Positions 48,101 through 57,757 of a stretch of DNA of 64,000 bases are shown one piece after another; position 1 is the stretch's first letter, and the number at the start of each line of letters is the position of its first letter. Made by a program: the position numbers and the translations under genes. The stretch comes from an uncultured Clostridia bacterium (GTDB lineage: Bacteria > Bacillota > Clostridia > UBA1381). Where the stretch lies: positions 186,001 to 250,000 of the forward strand of contig CAKSFT010000002.1 of the NCBI GenBank assembly GCA_934454145.1. Reading direction: 5' to 3'. The notes below the pieces were generated by a model. It saw nothing but the letters and a program-made list of their open reading frames with translations. It made no database searches and was not told where the DNA came from.

Positions 48101-50822
48101 GCTTGCGTCTGATGATGCAAGGGAGCACCTTTATGTATTTGACCTTGCAGAATTCGGTATAACTTCACTTGCGCCGCAGGACTATACAGGGCGATATACC
48201 GGTTCGGTGAACAGGTGGATACGCAAATTTAAGACCGAGGGGAAAACAAACCTTGACGAGGTGCCGTTGCAGCCAACAAACGAAGTATTTTTTGACGGCG
48301 CGCCGATGACGGTGGCGAGATATCCAAACGGCGACAGGTGGCTTTCTGTGAAAAACAGCCAAAATGTTGTGAACAACGGCGCTGTGCCGAGGTATTGGGA
48401 AGAAAATATGCAGGGCTATTCTGACTATGTGCCGGAAAATGAAAGAGATATAAATGATTGCTTCACTTTCAGGTACGAGGACGAAAACCCCGATTATATG
48501 AAACGCTGGCAGACGGCGGAGGACGCCATGATGTTTGGTTTCTGGTATCATTCATGGGCAACCCAGTCTGTCGGAATCAAGAGCATCGACCCGATTGCGG
48601 GGACGATTACGTCGGATATCCCGAGTTATTTCGGACTGCGCACCGAGGCAAATGATTATACAAAATATTATGTATTCAATCTGATTGAAGAGCTTGACAC
48701 CGAGGGTGAATATTATCTTGACAGAGATAATCTGAAACTGTATTTTTACAAATCGGACAACATGACAAATGATAAACAGCTTTATATAAGTGACGGGAGC
48801 TACAGCTTTGCGGAAATAAACGGAGCAGAGTACATAACGTTTGAAGGGCTGGATTTCAGCGTCGGCAGAGGCACGGGAATCGCGATAAATTCAAACAATG
48901 TAACGATAAAAAACTGCGGTGTGAACAATTTGTCATACAATGCAATGACTGTCAAGGGAAATAAAAACCGCATTTCGGGCTGTACAATCAGGAACACGGA
49001 CGGCGGGATTTCCATTTATTCGCCGGACGGATATGGATACAAAAACGGATTTAAACATTCTGACAACATTGTTTCCGACTGTGTCATAGAAAACTTTTCG
49101 AGAAGGAGCCTTGTGTACACAAACGGCATAACGCTGTCCGGCGTGGGCAACTCTGCCGTGAGGAATACATTGAGCGATTCTTACCACATGGCGGTGGGCA
49201 TAAGCGGACAGGACAATTTGTTTGAAGGCAATGAAATATACAATGTATGCCACCATGCCACAGATGCCGCGGCGGTATATTTCGGACGTTCGTGGGTAAA
49301 CCGCGGCAATATGATTGTCGGCAACTATATACATGACATTCACCCCGACCCGGCATGGGCAAAGACATACGGTGTCAATGCAATATTCTCTGACGACAAC
49401 TTTGCCGGGGCAAACATTTTTGGCAATATCTTTAAAGATATTGACGGCTGGGCGATAAAGTATAACGGCTGCCAGGACAACAGGCTCCAAAACAACGTGT
49501 TTATAAATTGCAGAAACCGTGACACGCTTTTGGGCGGTGTGCTTAACGCCGGCAAGACGGGCGGCGCCCTGTCAAGGCTTGACACACTCAAAAGGGACTG
49601 TGTGGACCATGTAAACGGATTGCTTGCGGCTGGGTATTTTAATGATTGCTGGCAAGACTCGGAATTTGCTGTGGAAACTGTCGAAAACATAAACGGCGTG
49701 ACGATGACCGTGGCGCCGAAGATGAACTTCGTGGCGGCAATGTCAGGCAGTGCATGGCAGGCAAATGAAGATGAAAACATAAGAAAATACATAAATGCAA
49801 ACTGGCATGCAAAGTATCCGGAAATTTATGAGCATTTGAAGGCGAATGCCGGGGAATCTCAGAATAATAAATCCATAAACAATATTTTGATAAACTGTGA
49901 CGAGGACAAAATAGATTATTGGCTGAACAGGGAATCAAGACTGATACAGGACAACACGGTTTTTGATAAATCGGTGCTGAAGGACGGCGCGGAGGCAGGT
50001 GTTGATTATTCCAAAATTGCGTCAAATGCGCTGAAAAAAATCCGCATATTCACAGATGATATCGGCGCGCCGGGGGCAGAACCTGTTCAAAAGGAATATG
50101 GCGTGATTGTCAACGACGAGTGTGCAGACATATCGGGCTGGAGCAACTACAATGCCGATGTGGGGAGCATAGCAAGCGGAGTTGACGCAGACGGCACCAC
50201 ATATGTGAGGCTTTCTGCACAAAAGGATACCGACGGCGGCAACACAAATGCAGCAATGATTTATAACATCGCCGGGAAAAATATAAAATTTGAAGAAGAT
50301 GAACGGCTGACGGTTGAGGCAAGATTCAGATATACCGTGACCGACGAGGACTCGGCGCATACGGGGCCATATCTTGCGTTCCGCTACAATATGCCTCGCA
50401 ACATTTTCGCAGAAATTAACATTATTTCGTGTGACGCGGAAGGGGCGGCGACAAAAAGAGGGTATGCAAACGGGAGCTATGACCTGACACTGGCGGCGCT
50501 CAGCAGCGGTGAATATGCATATGCGGACGGAAGCTATTTCCGGGTTGCAAACATGGTTTGGCAGACGGCAGAGGGCTATCAGCCGATTGGCGCAAGGACA
50601 AAATGGATGAGATGCGCCGCGCAAATCGACAAGAAAAACAAGAAGGTTTACTATAATTTCTATGACGAAAATGACGGGCTGCTTTTGGAAACGGAGGGGA
50701 CTTTGGCAAACTATACGCAGGACGATTATCTAAATAATATCGCTTTTGCAACGATGAACGGACATCGCGGCACTGCCGAAATTGACGTTGATTATCTGAA
50801 AATTATGAGGGTAAAAAAATAA
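45195..50822 (+). CDS. Giant secreted beta-helix (GH141-like) protein with three sandwich modules
   Basis: This 1875-residue protein has a signal peptide (1-25). Modules in order: two copies (about 30-285 and 300-535) of a beta-sandwich, laminin-G-like module also found in the next proteins; a CBM-like domain (NILRDPSFERPGDNAY, 541-650); an Ig-like stretch (650-860); the beta-helix domain (about 863-1600, ELYIAPWGNDQNDGTFDAPL); and a third sandwich module (about 1633-1875, RYNMP and DVDYLKIM marks). It has no anchor motif. It lies 58 nt after the previous beta-helix gene and is likely co-expressed. Predicted role: binding and cleaving a complex polysaccharide. Confidence 0.85.
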   Translation: MKNLKKIVAALLPAVQFFTFVPVLAESAKTNVTVYDYNDFSGQPENKWTAAKGLQAGYSPAVATGRADTGEESLIIGKSGIDTANDTMPYAVRMLDGGGVEFKQGRKIVIDVKFRNMTDSLVHGSDERGVRFQMKFNMEEDCGDLSGISYFDPDKEENVSYAAGSNHLALWQVIDGNVQNFDGKYGAGTGAWRQTALGSLAVGYNKGDWCRVKTVLDVKNNSADFFVENLTTGEKGSVRNSLLHFINGAKLKSIAFANFCPMIDRGFDADSALGETYIDYVRVSECNSIDANGNAAGNVKACMNDEFTVPGGGFSPAEGFGNKVSVSYGEDADGTTYMRMTTASGGTGNATLPYIYMPVNGGKGINPKAGRKIAVETKVRTDINTDGWEPDVRLQMKYNLPGDSAELGNFANPDADAPENHRFYNASFNDCNLWEIAGGGFRAADGYVTQARQTAMKEINASQKENNWYIVRALIDPSDNTAGYEIIDCKSGKRTESAGNKLYFPVGEKLKSIAFASFIGAVPNADFDYIKIYEYTERASGNILRDPSFERPGDNAYTVTDESKFYITSEEAKSGIFSAHVSGNAYYIPVNVEKGRTYAVSMAWKTESGTDDGFAMTIDGTALSGTVSTDGGWKRTTYNYHAANSGEVHLSSSCTGAYYIDDLYFVPLGGEELVVSGADKVCRGDSEYYELKFVDEDGREYDIDDTDVTFSVSGGSGAVFVNNVLSIPSDEPLGKITLKFRTDEPGLEAHKQIEIYEAVESETIFKDEQGNVLKHGIGEGYAQCNVKLLNKTDEPRKVTVSGGIYEDGELRKIVGAKETVLSPGGENTVDLGAIDSIGNGVLRVFVWQDMTPSDSTMAETRHNVLEELYIAPWGNDQNDGTFDAPLLTPEAARDRIRNATIDDGGVTVYIRGGEYKRNSAFSLTSADTASRKKPIVYKAYQNEKPVFTQGTALSLSAAEKVTDSALLSRLASDDAREHLYVFDLAEFGITSLAPQDYTGRYTGSVNRWIRKFKTEGKTNLDEVPLQPTNEVFFDGAPMTVARYPNGDRWLSVKNSQNVVNNGAVPRYWEENMQGYSDYVPENERDINDCFTFRYEDENPDYMKRWQTAEDAMMFGFWYHSWATQSVGIKSIDPIAGTITSDIPSYFGLRTEANDYTKYYVFNLIEELDTEGEYYLDRDNLKLYFYKSDNMTNDKQLYISDGSYSFAEINGAEYITFEGLDFSVGRGTGIAINSNNVTIKNCGVNNLSYNAMTVKGNKNRISGCTIRNTDGGISIYSPDGYGYKNGFKHSDNIVSDCVIENFSRRSLVYTNGITLSGVGNSAVRNTLSDSYHMAVGISGQDNLFEGNEIYNVCHHATDAAAVYFGRSWVNRGNMIVGNYIHDIHPDPAWAKTYGVNAIFSDDNFAGANIFGNIFKDIDGWAIKYNGCQDNRLQNNVFINCRNRDTLLGGVLNAGKTGGALSRLDTLKRDCVDHVNGLLAAGYFNDCWQDSEFAVETVENINGVTMTVAPKMNFVAAMSGSAWQANEDENIRKYINANWHAKYPEIYEHLKANAGESQNNKSINNILINCDEDKIDYWLNRESRLIQDNTVFDKSVLKDGAEAGVDYSKIASNALKKIRIFTDDIGAPGAEPVQKEYGVIVNDECADISGWSNYNADVGSIASGVDADGTTYVRLSAQKDTDGGNTNAAMIYNIAGKNIKFEEDERLTVEARFRYTVTDEDSAHTGPYLAFRYNMPRNIFAEINIISCDAEGAATKRGYANGSYDLTLAALSSGEYAYADGSYFRVANMVWQTAEGYQPIGARTKWMRCAAQIDKKNKKVYYNFYDENDGLLLETEGTLANYTQDDYLNNIAFATMNGHRGTAEIDVDYLKIMRVKK

Positions 50823-50873
50823 AAATTCAACTTTTGGGGACAGTGCCGTACGGCACGGAAAGGATTGATGAAA

Positions 50874-53800
50874 ATGAAGCATAACAAACTGATTGGCGCG
50901 GCAATTGTGATTGCCCAGCTGGCGGCTTTTGCAGTGTTCCCGTCGGGAATTCATGCAGAGAAGGCTGACCCGGCGGTTGTGGCTTACAATGACGGCGACG
51001 CGTCGGAATGGGAAGCTGTCGACAGCAACGGGGAGGTTTCGCAGATTGAAGAAGGCGGCAACAAATGGGTGCGCCTGACGACAAAAAAACTGGCGGAAAC
51101 AGGTGTGCCCCGTATGGTATATGATTTAGGGAAAAACAAGATTGAGTTTGAAAAAGACAAGAAAATCATCATAGAAACACGCGTCAGAGTGCAGGGCCCC
51201 GACGCCGGTGCACGTGCGGCGATGCACTATAATGTATTTGACAATGTTGTGAAATATGGCGATGACGAAAGAAGACCAAACGTAAAGCATAACCATTTGG
51301 CGTTTTGGCATTTGTACAGCAACGGCGCCTCCTCGCCGATTGATTTCGGATATGCCTCGGGATTGGTAGGTGGATTTCAGACAAGCATGGGCTGGCTGCC
51401 GTCGGGGCAGATGAGAGACCCGCTGGTGGCAGGCAGTGTGTTTACTGTCAAGGTGGTATGGGACAAAGAAGCGGACAAGGCGGACTTTTATATCCTTGAT
51501 TCTGCCGGCGAGAAGAAAGCGGCATCCACCGACATGGGCTACAAGAGTCTGAACAAATATCTTGAGAATGTTGCAATAACGAATATTGTTGCACCATGTG
51601 AATATATAGATGTGGACTATCTGAAGATAAGTGTGATTGTACCGCATGCCAAGGCAGAATTGCTGGGGGCAAACGAGTTGGGAGGATTTATAAAAGCAGA
51701 AAAGTTTGACATAGGGTTTGATTATCCGATAGACGAAGCGACGTTGGACGGAAATCTTTCGATTGTTGACAAATCGGGGAATGATGTGGCCTTGGAAAAG
51801 ATTGAGTATGATGCCGAAACATATACTGCATCACTGATACCGGGCACAGAAGACCACCGCCTGGCAAATGGGGAATATAAAATTATTGTCGGAAACGGAA
51901 TCAAGACAACAGACATATATGCCGACTATGTAGGCATGGGTTATTCTGCGAATATACCTGTCACAGCGGCAGAGTTTGCATTTATATATTATGATTCCGA
52001 GCCGCCGTATATAAGCGGCACACCGTATGTCGAAGGCGATGCCATGACAGGCGCGTATGTGACGGCAAAATATACATATGCACACGGCGACAATATTGAA
52101 GAGGACAAGGACGCAACAAAGATTGAATGGTTTGCAGGCGACAGCAAGGACGGTACATTTGCAAAAACAGGTGTGACCGGCAGAGAATTTGAACTTTCTG
52201 AAGATTATAACGATAAGTTTATAAAATTTGCGGTGACGCCCGTTGACAAAACCGGTCTTGCCGGGAAAACCGTAGAATCAGCAGCTTTTGCGGGGCCGTC
52301 AAAGCCGATTGCAAAGAATGTTGTCATCTCGGGAGTGCTTGTAAAAGGCGGAGATGTGACAATCGGTTATGATTATTATGATGCAAACGGTGACGCAGAG
52401 GGTCAGACGCAGTTTAAGTGGTATATTTCCGATTCTGCCGACAGCGGCTTTGCCGAAATGGAAAATACGGGAAGAAAGCTGACTATAACAGAGGATATGG
52501 ACGGAAAGTATCTCAAGGCAAGTGTTTTGCCGGTTGCGGACACCGCGCCTTTTGAGGGGGTCTGGACACAGACGGAAAAGACTTACGGGCCGATACTTGC
52601 GGACATGAGAAATGCCACAAATCTTGTTTTGAACAGCGATTTTGAAAGCGGAACAACCCAGGGGTATTCCACTATGGGAAACTTGAAGCTTGAAGCAGTG
52701 AAGGACGAAAAGAATGCACATTCTGGCAAATATTATATGAAGGCAACCGGGAAAGGTGCGTCACTCGACGGCTGGGGCTATGGCATACGCTTTGAAGAGC
52801 ATACGGCATATCTGGTTTCGGTATATGCAAAGCTTGCCACCGCATCGTCGGCGATGTTTGCGCCGTATTCCTGGGGCGGAAGCAGAGAAACAGACTATGA
52901 CGGAGTTGATTATCCGAATAATCAATCTGTAGCCGGTGACAAATGGTATGAAGTTTCCGGTGTGCTGACAGCATATACCACACACCAGGGTCTGCCGACA
53001 ATTGTGTCGTGGGGCAGCAGTGATGACGTATGCATAGATGACGTATATATAGGAAAGCTTGCAATATCGGACATCAAAGCGCCTATACCCGAGAGTGTTG
53101 TTATCCCCGAAACGGGAGAAACAAAAATAAACATCACACCGTCCTCAATTCTGAACCAATTGGGGAATAACGTCGGAATATTCAATAATTCCCAAAATGC
53201 ATATCCGTATGTGAAATATACACTGTCAAGCGGAACAAACGGCGTAAGGATAGAAGATGAATATGACGCAAGGGGTGGATATAAGGCTTCATATCTGATT
53301 ATTGACAATTTGTCAAATGCCGGTGAGCTGGAACTGAACGCGACATGCGACCCGGACAAGACAGAAAATGCCGGAATGAAATACTGGGGTGTAGAACCGT
53401 TTACGAAAACTTTTGCAATTGAACTGGAAGGAAACGGCAACAGAGTGCCGAGAATTATCTCGTCAAAGCTGAGCGGCACAGTTAACGCCGGCGATGAGCT
53501 GAGCGTGAATTATACATTCTATCAGCTTTACAAGGAAGACGATAAGTCCGAAATATCGTGGTATTATTCGCCGGACGGAGTGCAGGCATACACACAAATC
53601 GAAGGTGTGTCGGGAAAAGCATACACGGTTGAACAGGACAAGGCGGGCGGATTCTTCAAGGCGGTTATTCTGCCAAAGACAGAAACCGAAACAGGCACGG
53701 CAGTGACCACAAACATTGTCGGCCCGGCACTGGCGCCGACTGTGTCCAACATCAGGATTGAAGGAAAATCGTTTGTCGGAGAAACCTTGAAGGCTTCTTA

Positions 53801-54998
53801 TGACTGGTATGACTTCAACGACGATGAACGCGGCGGAGATATTTTGAAATGGCTCAGAGCAGACAGCGAAAACGGTGAATACAAGGCGATTGACGGCGCT
53901 GTGTCCGACTCGTATGTGCTGACGGCGCAAGACATCGACAAGTACATCAAGTTTGAGGTGACACCTGTTTCGGCAGTCGAACCAAAAATCGGAGAAACAG
54001 TGAGGAGCAGAGCCTTTGCGGGGCCGCAGGCGCCTGAGGCAAAGAACCTCGGGATAACAAAGAACAAGAGAGTGCTGACAGGAAGCTATGATTATTCACA
54101 GGCGGACGGGGCGCCGGAGGGAAAATCTACATATCGCTGGCTGGTAAACGGGAACGTTGTTTCAACCGACATCACATATGTACTTCCGTCGGACAGCAAG
54201 ATTACCGTGACTTTTGAAGTGACGCCTGTTTCGTCGAAAGAGCCTTATCAGGGAAAACCCGTAAGCATTTCCAAGAGTTTCGGCACGGGCGGCTCGGGCG
54301 GTTCCGGCGGCGGAGGCGGCAAGAGCGGCGCAATAGGCGGCGCGGCTGCGGACAGCGTCAACAAAAGCGGCGAAATAACGCCGAATGTTGTCCCGTCGAT
54401 TGACGAGCCGAAGAGAGAGCAGACCCCGGCAGACGCATTTGGAGATATCAAAACTCACTGGGGTTATGAGGCGATAAAATGGGCTGTAAACAATGAAATA
54501 ATGGAAGGAATCACAGACACGGCATTTGAGCCTGATTCATTTGCGACAAGAAGAAGCATAATTGAGTATCTGTCAAAGATTCTCGGCTGGGACGGCACGG
54601 AATATACAGGTATATTTGAGGACGTTGACGGGGATTTCGCAAGAATTTTGCAGACCTTTGTGGACAAGGGCGTTATAAGCCGTGACACAAAGTTCAGACC
54701 GGACGACGGACTTTCAAGACAGGAACTTTGCAAGATCCTTGCGCTGTCACTGGGGATAACCTCGGAAAACGCACAGAGCACCGCATTTTCGGACAATTCT
54801 GAAATCGGACAATGGGCTGTACCGTATGTAAATGCAATGTATGAAAGCAAGTTTGTACTTGGTGTGGGTGACAACAGATTCAACCCAAAGGGCAAAGTCA
54901 CAAGGGCACAGATGGCAACGCTTATGATGCGCGTGGACGAAGCTGTCAAGGCTTCCGGAAACGAAACACCGGCAGATGACGCGGCATTAACAGAATAA
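50874..54998 (+). CDS. SLH-anchored multi-module carbohydrate-binding protein
   Basis: This is a protein of about 1374 residues; ATG 50868 or 50874 both fit the GGAAAGG site, and 50874 gives the cleaner signal peptide. It has one N-terminal copy of the shared sandwich module, a CBM-like domain near 580 (NLVLNSDFESGTTQGYS) and several Ig-like repeats with a W(F/Y).(A/S)DS pattern. A Gly-rich linker (about 1136-1155) leads to three SLH domains (1186-1365; DIKTHWGYEAIKWAV, FRPDDGLSRQELCKIL, FNPKGKVTRAQMATLM). No catalytic domain is recognised. SLH domains bind pyruvylated wall polymer, so it displays binding modules on the cell surface. Confidence 0.85.
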   Translation: MKHNKLIGAAIVIAQLAAFAVFPSGIHAEKADPAVVAYNDGDASEWEAVDSNGEVSQIEEGGNKWVRLTTKKLAETGVPRMVYDLGKNKIEFEKDKKIIIETRVRVQGPDAGARAAMHYNVFDNVVKYGDDERRPNVKHNHLAFWHLYSNGASSPIDFGYASGLVGGFQTSMGWLPSGQMRDPLVAGSVFTVKVVWDKEADKADFYILDSAGEKKAASTDMGYKSLNKYLENVAITNIVAPCEYIDVDYLKISVIVPHAKAELLGANELGGFIKAEKFDIGFDYPIDEATLDGNLSIVDKSGNDVALEKIEYDAETYTASLIPGTEDHRLANGEYKIIVGNGIKTTDIYADYVGMGYSANIPVTAAEFAFIYYDSEPPYISGTPYVEGDAMTGAYVTAKYTYAHGDNIEEDKDATKIEWFAGDSKDGTFAKTGVTGREFELSEDYNDKFIKFAVTPVDKTGLAGKTVESAAFAGPSKPIAKNVVISGVLVKGGDVTIGYDYYDANGDAEGQTQFKWYISDSADSGFAEMENTGRKLTITEDMDGKYLKASVLPVADTAPFEGVWTQTEKTYGPILADMRNATNLVLNSDFESGTTQGYSTMGNLKLEAVKDEKNAHSGKYYMKATGKGASLDGWGYGIRFEEHTAYLVSVYAKLATASSAMFAPYSWGGSRETDYDGVDYPNNQSVAGDKWYEVSGVLTAYTTHQGLPTIVSWGSSDDVCIDDVYIGKLAISDIKAPIPESVVIPETGETKINITPSSILNQLGNNVGIFNNSQNAYPYVKYTLSSGTNGVRIEDEYDARGGYKASYLIIDNLSNAGELELNATCDPDKTENAGMKYWGVEPFTKTFAIELEGNGNRVPRIISSKLSGTVNAGDELSVNYTFYQLYKEDDKSEISWYYSPDGVQAYTQIEGVSGKAYTVEQDKAGGFFKAVILPKTETETGTAVTTNIVGPALAPTVSNIRIEGKSFVGETLKASYDWYDFNDDERGGDILKWLRADSENGEYKAIDGAVSDSYVLTAQDIDKYIKFEVTPVSAVEPKIGETVRSRAFAGPQAPEAKNLGITKNKRVLTGSYDYSQADGAPEGKSTYRWLVNGNVVSTDITYVLPSDSKITVTFEVTPVSSKEPYQGKPVSISKSFGTGGSGGSGGGGGKSGAIGGAAADSVNKSGEITPNVVPSIDEPKREQTPADAFGDIKTHWGYEAIKWAVNNEIMEGITDTAFEPDSFATRRSIIEYLSKILGWDGTEYTGIFEDVDGDFARILQTFVDKGVISRDTKFRPDDGLSRQELCKILALSLGITSENAQSTAFSDNSEIGQWAVPYVNAMYESKFVLGVGDNRFNPKGKVTRAQMATLMMRVDEAVKASGNETPADDAALTE

Positions 54999-55012
54999 GG
55001 AGGACGCAATAG

Positions 55013-57598
55013 ATGAAAAAAATTATAGCAAAACTTACGGCCTGCCTGCTGGCGGCGTCATCGCTGGCGGTGAGTGCCGGGGCGGAAGTCTATTATGATG
55101 TCACATATCCGGGCATGGACGATGTGTACAGACTGGACGTGACTTCAACAGACGGTGCGGCCGAAACTGTGACATATGAAGAAAATATTTTGTGCATGCT
55201 GGGGATAATGTCAAAAGATTCAAACGGCAGTTTCAGCCCGGACAGAAAGCTCAGCAAAGGCGAATATGAGGCGGCTTTGAGGGCGGTGTATTCCGGCGAG
55301 AAGGTTGATTTTGAAAAATATAACGAAACCTATAAAAACCAAAAGGTTTATCAAATGGAAATTGTGAGGGGGCTTGTCGGGCTGATTGAAAACACTGCAA
55401 TCAGCGAAGATGACGACATAAAGAGGCTTGCCGACAATTCCGGGATTTTGGACGGTGTGACATATACGCCGAACAAAGAAATGACAAGGCACGAATTTGC
55501 TGTTGTACTCTGGAATACATTGAACAGCGAATATGTGCAGTATGGCATTGACGGCGACTCTGTGGAAATCAAGGTGGAGGACGGCAAGACCATTTTAAAC
55601 GGCAAGCTGAACGTATATGAAGTCAAGGGCATGCTGAACGCTGTGTGGGGACTGAATGTTTTCAGCACAAAGACACCGCGCCAAAACCGTGTGGAAATCG
55701 GCAGAGCGGCATATAACACAAACGGCATTGCCGGCCTGGAGGAATATCTGGGAAAGACCGTCCATGCATATGCAAAATATGACGAGGACACCGAAGAAAT
55801 GGAACTTTTGAACATTGAAATTGATGCAAAAGACGAGTCGGTGACCTTTGGGCTTGATGACTTTGAATCCATAGACAACGGTTATCTTTATTATGACGAA
55901 GGGCAAAAGTCCAAAAAGGTTAAAATTTCGGGGCTGAAAAACATTGTGTATAACGGTGATTTTGCGCATGAGCTTGACGACGCAATGTTTGACGGGCACG
56001 GAACAGTAACTGTGGGCAAGTCCGAAAAAAGCGGAGATTATGACATCATTATAATCAAAAATTACAAAAACTTCCTTGCAAAGAAATACCTTGCAACCGA
56101 TAAAAAACTCTATCTGAGCTATAATGCAAAATACAACGGCGAATATTTTGTTGACCTGGACATAGACGACGGAACGGTGATTTGCAAGATTGACGGAAAG
56201 CGCAGCGAGCTTGACAACTTGAAGCCGAAGATGTCAATATCTATGATTCAGAACAAGGAAAAAACTTATACGGAAATCCTGGCATCAAACACCAGAGTGA
56301 GCGGCGCTGTTGTGCAGAGCACGGATGACGGCTGGATTATCGGCGAAACCGAATATTTTACCGATGAGGAATACGAAAAGCTTTCGCTGGATTCTTCAAA
56401 CGGGGCTGAAAACATAAAATCAAATTCCGTAGGGACATTTTATGTGACACCGTACAATGTCATTGTCGGCTTTGAGGCCGATGGCGCGGCAAGGTTTGCT
56501 TTGCTTAAGCGTATGTGGAGAGATGACGACGATGAGGAAACAATATTTGTAAGACTTTTTGACATTTCGGGTGAATGGTGCACTTATGAACTGGCAGAAC
56601 GCGTGGAGGTTGACGGCGTGAAGAACGACGCAAAGCTGTCTGTGCCGAGGATTCAGTCGGCGCTGGACAATTATTCCGCCCCGACTCCGATAAGATATAA
56701 GCTTTCGGGAGAAAAAATAAAGTTTATAGACACATTGAACAATGACCGGGCAGAAGAACTGGACTCTGAGAGAATGACGATGGCAGGAAGCTTCTCGGGG
56801 AAAACCACTTGGGTAAAAGGCTGGGACATGGGCATGACCTCCGATTATCACGTGAGCGACGCGACACCAATGTTCATCATGCCGACCGACAAGGAAAAGA
56901 ACGACGAGAAAAAGTATTCCGTGAGCGTGGGTTCTGCAATACCCGGTGACACCGATGACATTGTCTTTGAGGCATACAATACCGACAAATTCAAGTGTGC
57001 AAGGCTTGCCATCATGAAGGGCAGTGCAGAAACATTCGGCACGGGTTACGGGAAGTATATGTACATCAAAGAGGTCACAGAAAGAGTTGTCGCGGACGAG
57101 GTTGTGACGGGCATAACATGTTATCTGTTTACGAGAAACAGTCTTGATATTGACGAGAGGTTTTATGAACTTCCCGACGACTGGAAAGAAAAATGGTCTG
57201 TCACAGACTTGAAAGGTTATTTTGTTGCCGCATTCTTTGACGGGACAGAAATTGCCGGGCTGGACCTGGTGCCGGGGCGTTATGTGAAAGACTGGCAGGT
57301 TGTGCCGAACTCCAAGGGAGAAACAACATTCTTTGACCGTGACATTGCAAGCCAGACAGACTGGGTGTCGGGGACTGTCATAGACACAGACCCGTCAAGA
57401 AATTATATGCTTTTGGATTGCGGCACATCGGGAATAAAGTCGGTTGTCAACACTGCGTGCGTCATAGGCCGCGTTGACACAAAGGCGCCAAAGGTGAAAA
57501 TCGAGGGCATCACAACCGACGCAATCAACCCGGGTGACAGAGTGTTCTATATGGGTTCTTTGAGAAGAGCATACTATATCCTGGTGATGGCGGACTAA
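55013..57598 (+). CDS. Secreted protein with SLH-like N-terminus, unknown function
   Basis: This 861-residue protein has a signal peptide (1-24, VSAGA-EV), then two SLH-like repeats (about 45-155; FSPDRKLSKGEYEAALRAVY, YTPNKEMTRHEFAVVLW) and about 690 residues of beta-rich sequence with no domain I recognise. The C-terminal part has repeated all-beta patterns (YFVAAFFDGTEIAGLDL, PGDRVFYMGSLRRAYYIL). It starts 14 nt after the SLH-anchored gene with a strong AAGGAGG site, so the two are one transcript. A structural or adhesion role at the S-layer is plausible. Confidence 0.75.
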   Translation: MKKIIAKLTACLLAASSLAVSAGAEVYYDVTYPGMDDVYRLDVTSTDGAAETVTYEENILCMLGIMSKDSNGSFSPDRKLSKGEYEAALRAVYSGEKVDFEKYNETYKNQKVYQMEIVRGLVGLIENTAISEDDDIKRLADNSGILDGVTYTPNKEMTRHEFAVVLWNTLNSEYVQYGIDGDSVEIKVEDGKTILNGKLNVYEVKGMLNAVWGLNVFSTKTPRQNRVEIGRAAYNTNGIAGLEEYLGKTVHAYAKYDEDTEEMELLNIEIDAKDESVTFGLDDFESIDNGYLYYDEGQKSKKVKISGLKNIVYNGDFAHELDDAMFDGHGTVTVGKSEKSGDYDIIIIKNYKNFLAKKYLATDKKLYLSYNAKYNGEYFVDLDIDDGTVICKIDGKRSELDNLKPKMSISMIQNKEKTYTEILASNTRVSGAVVQSTDDGWIIGETEYFTDEEYEKLSLDSSNGAENIKSNSVGTFYVTPYNVIVGFEADGAARFALLKRMWRDDDDEETIFVRLFDISGEWCTYELAERVEVDGVKNDAKLSVPRIQSALDNYSAPTPIRYKLSGEKIKFIDTLNNDRAEELDSERMTMAGSFSGKTTWVKGWDMGMTSDYHVSDATPMFIMPTDKEKNDEKKYSVSVGSAIPGDTDDIVFEAYNTDKFKCARLAIMKGSAETFGTGYGKYMYIKEVTERVVADEVVTGITCYLFTRNSLDIDERFYELPDDWKEKWSVTDLKGYFVAAFFDGTEIAGLDLVPGRYVKDWQVVPNSKGETTFFDRDIASQTDWVSGTVIDTDPSRNYMLLDCGTSGIKSVVNTACVIGRVDTKAPKVKIEGITTDAINPGDRVFYMGSLRRAYYILVMAD

Positions 57599-57611
57599 AA
57601 CACGATTTATT

Positions 57612-57652
57612 CTCCAAAAGAGAGGAACCCCCTCTCTTTTGGAGGCTTTTAT
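57612..57652 (+). terminator. Strong hairpin after the SLH-like gene
   Basis: CTCCAAAAGAGAGG (57612-57625) pairs perfectly with 57631-57644, followed by GCTTTTAT. Confidence 0.6.
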
Positions 57653-57757
57653 AAACGGAAGGGGGCATGCACAGGGCTTATAGACAAATCTGCACCCGGA
57701 GAATCGGCACAACGGTATCATGAAAGTATAACAAATAAAGAAAGGAATGACAAAGGA

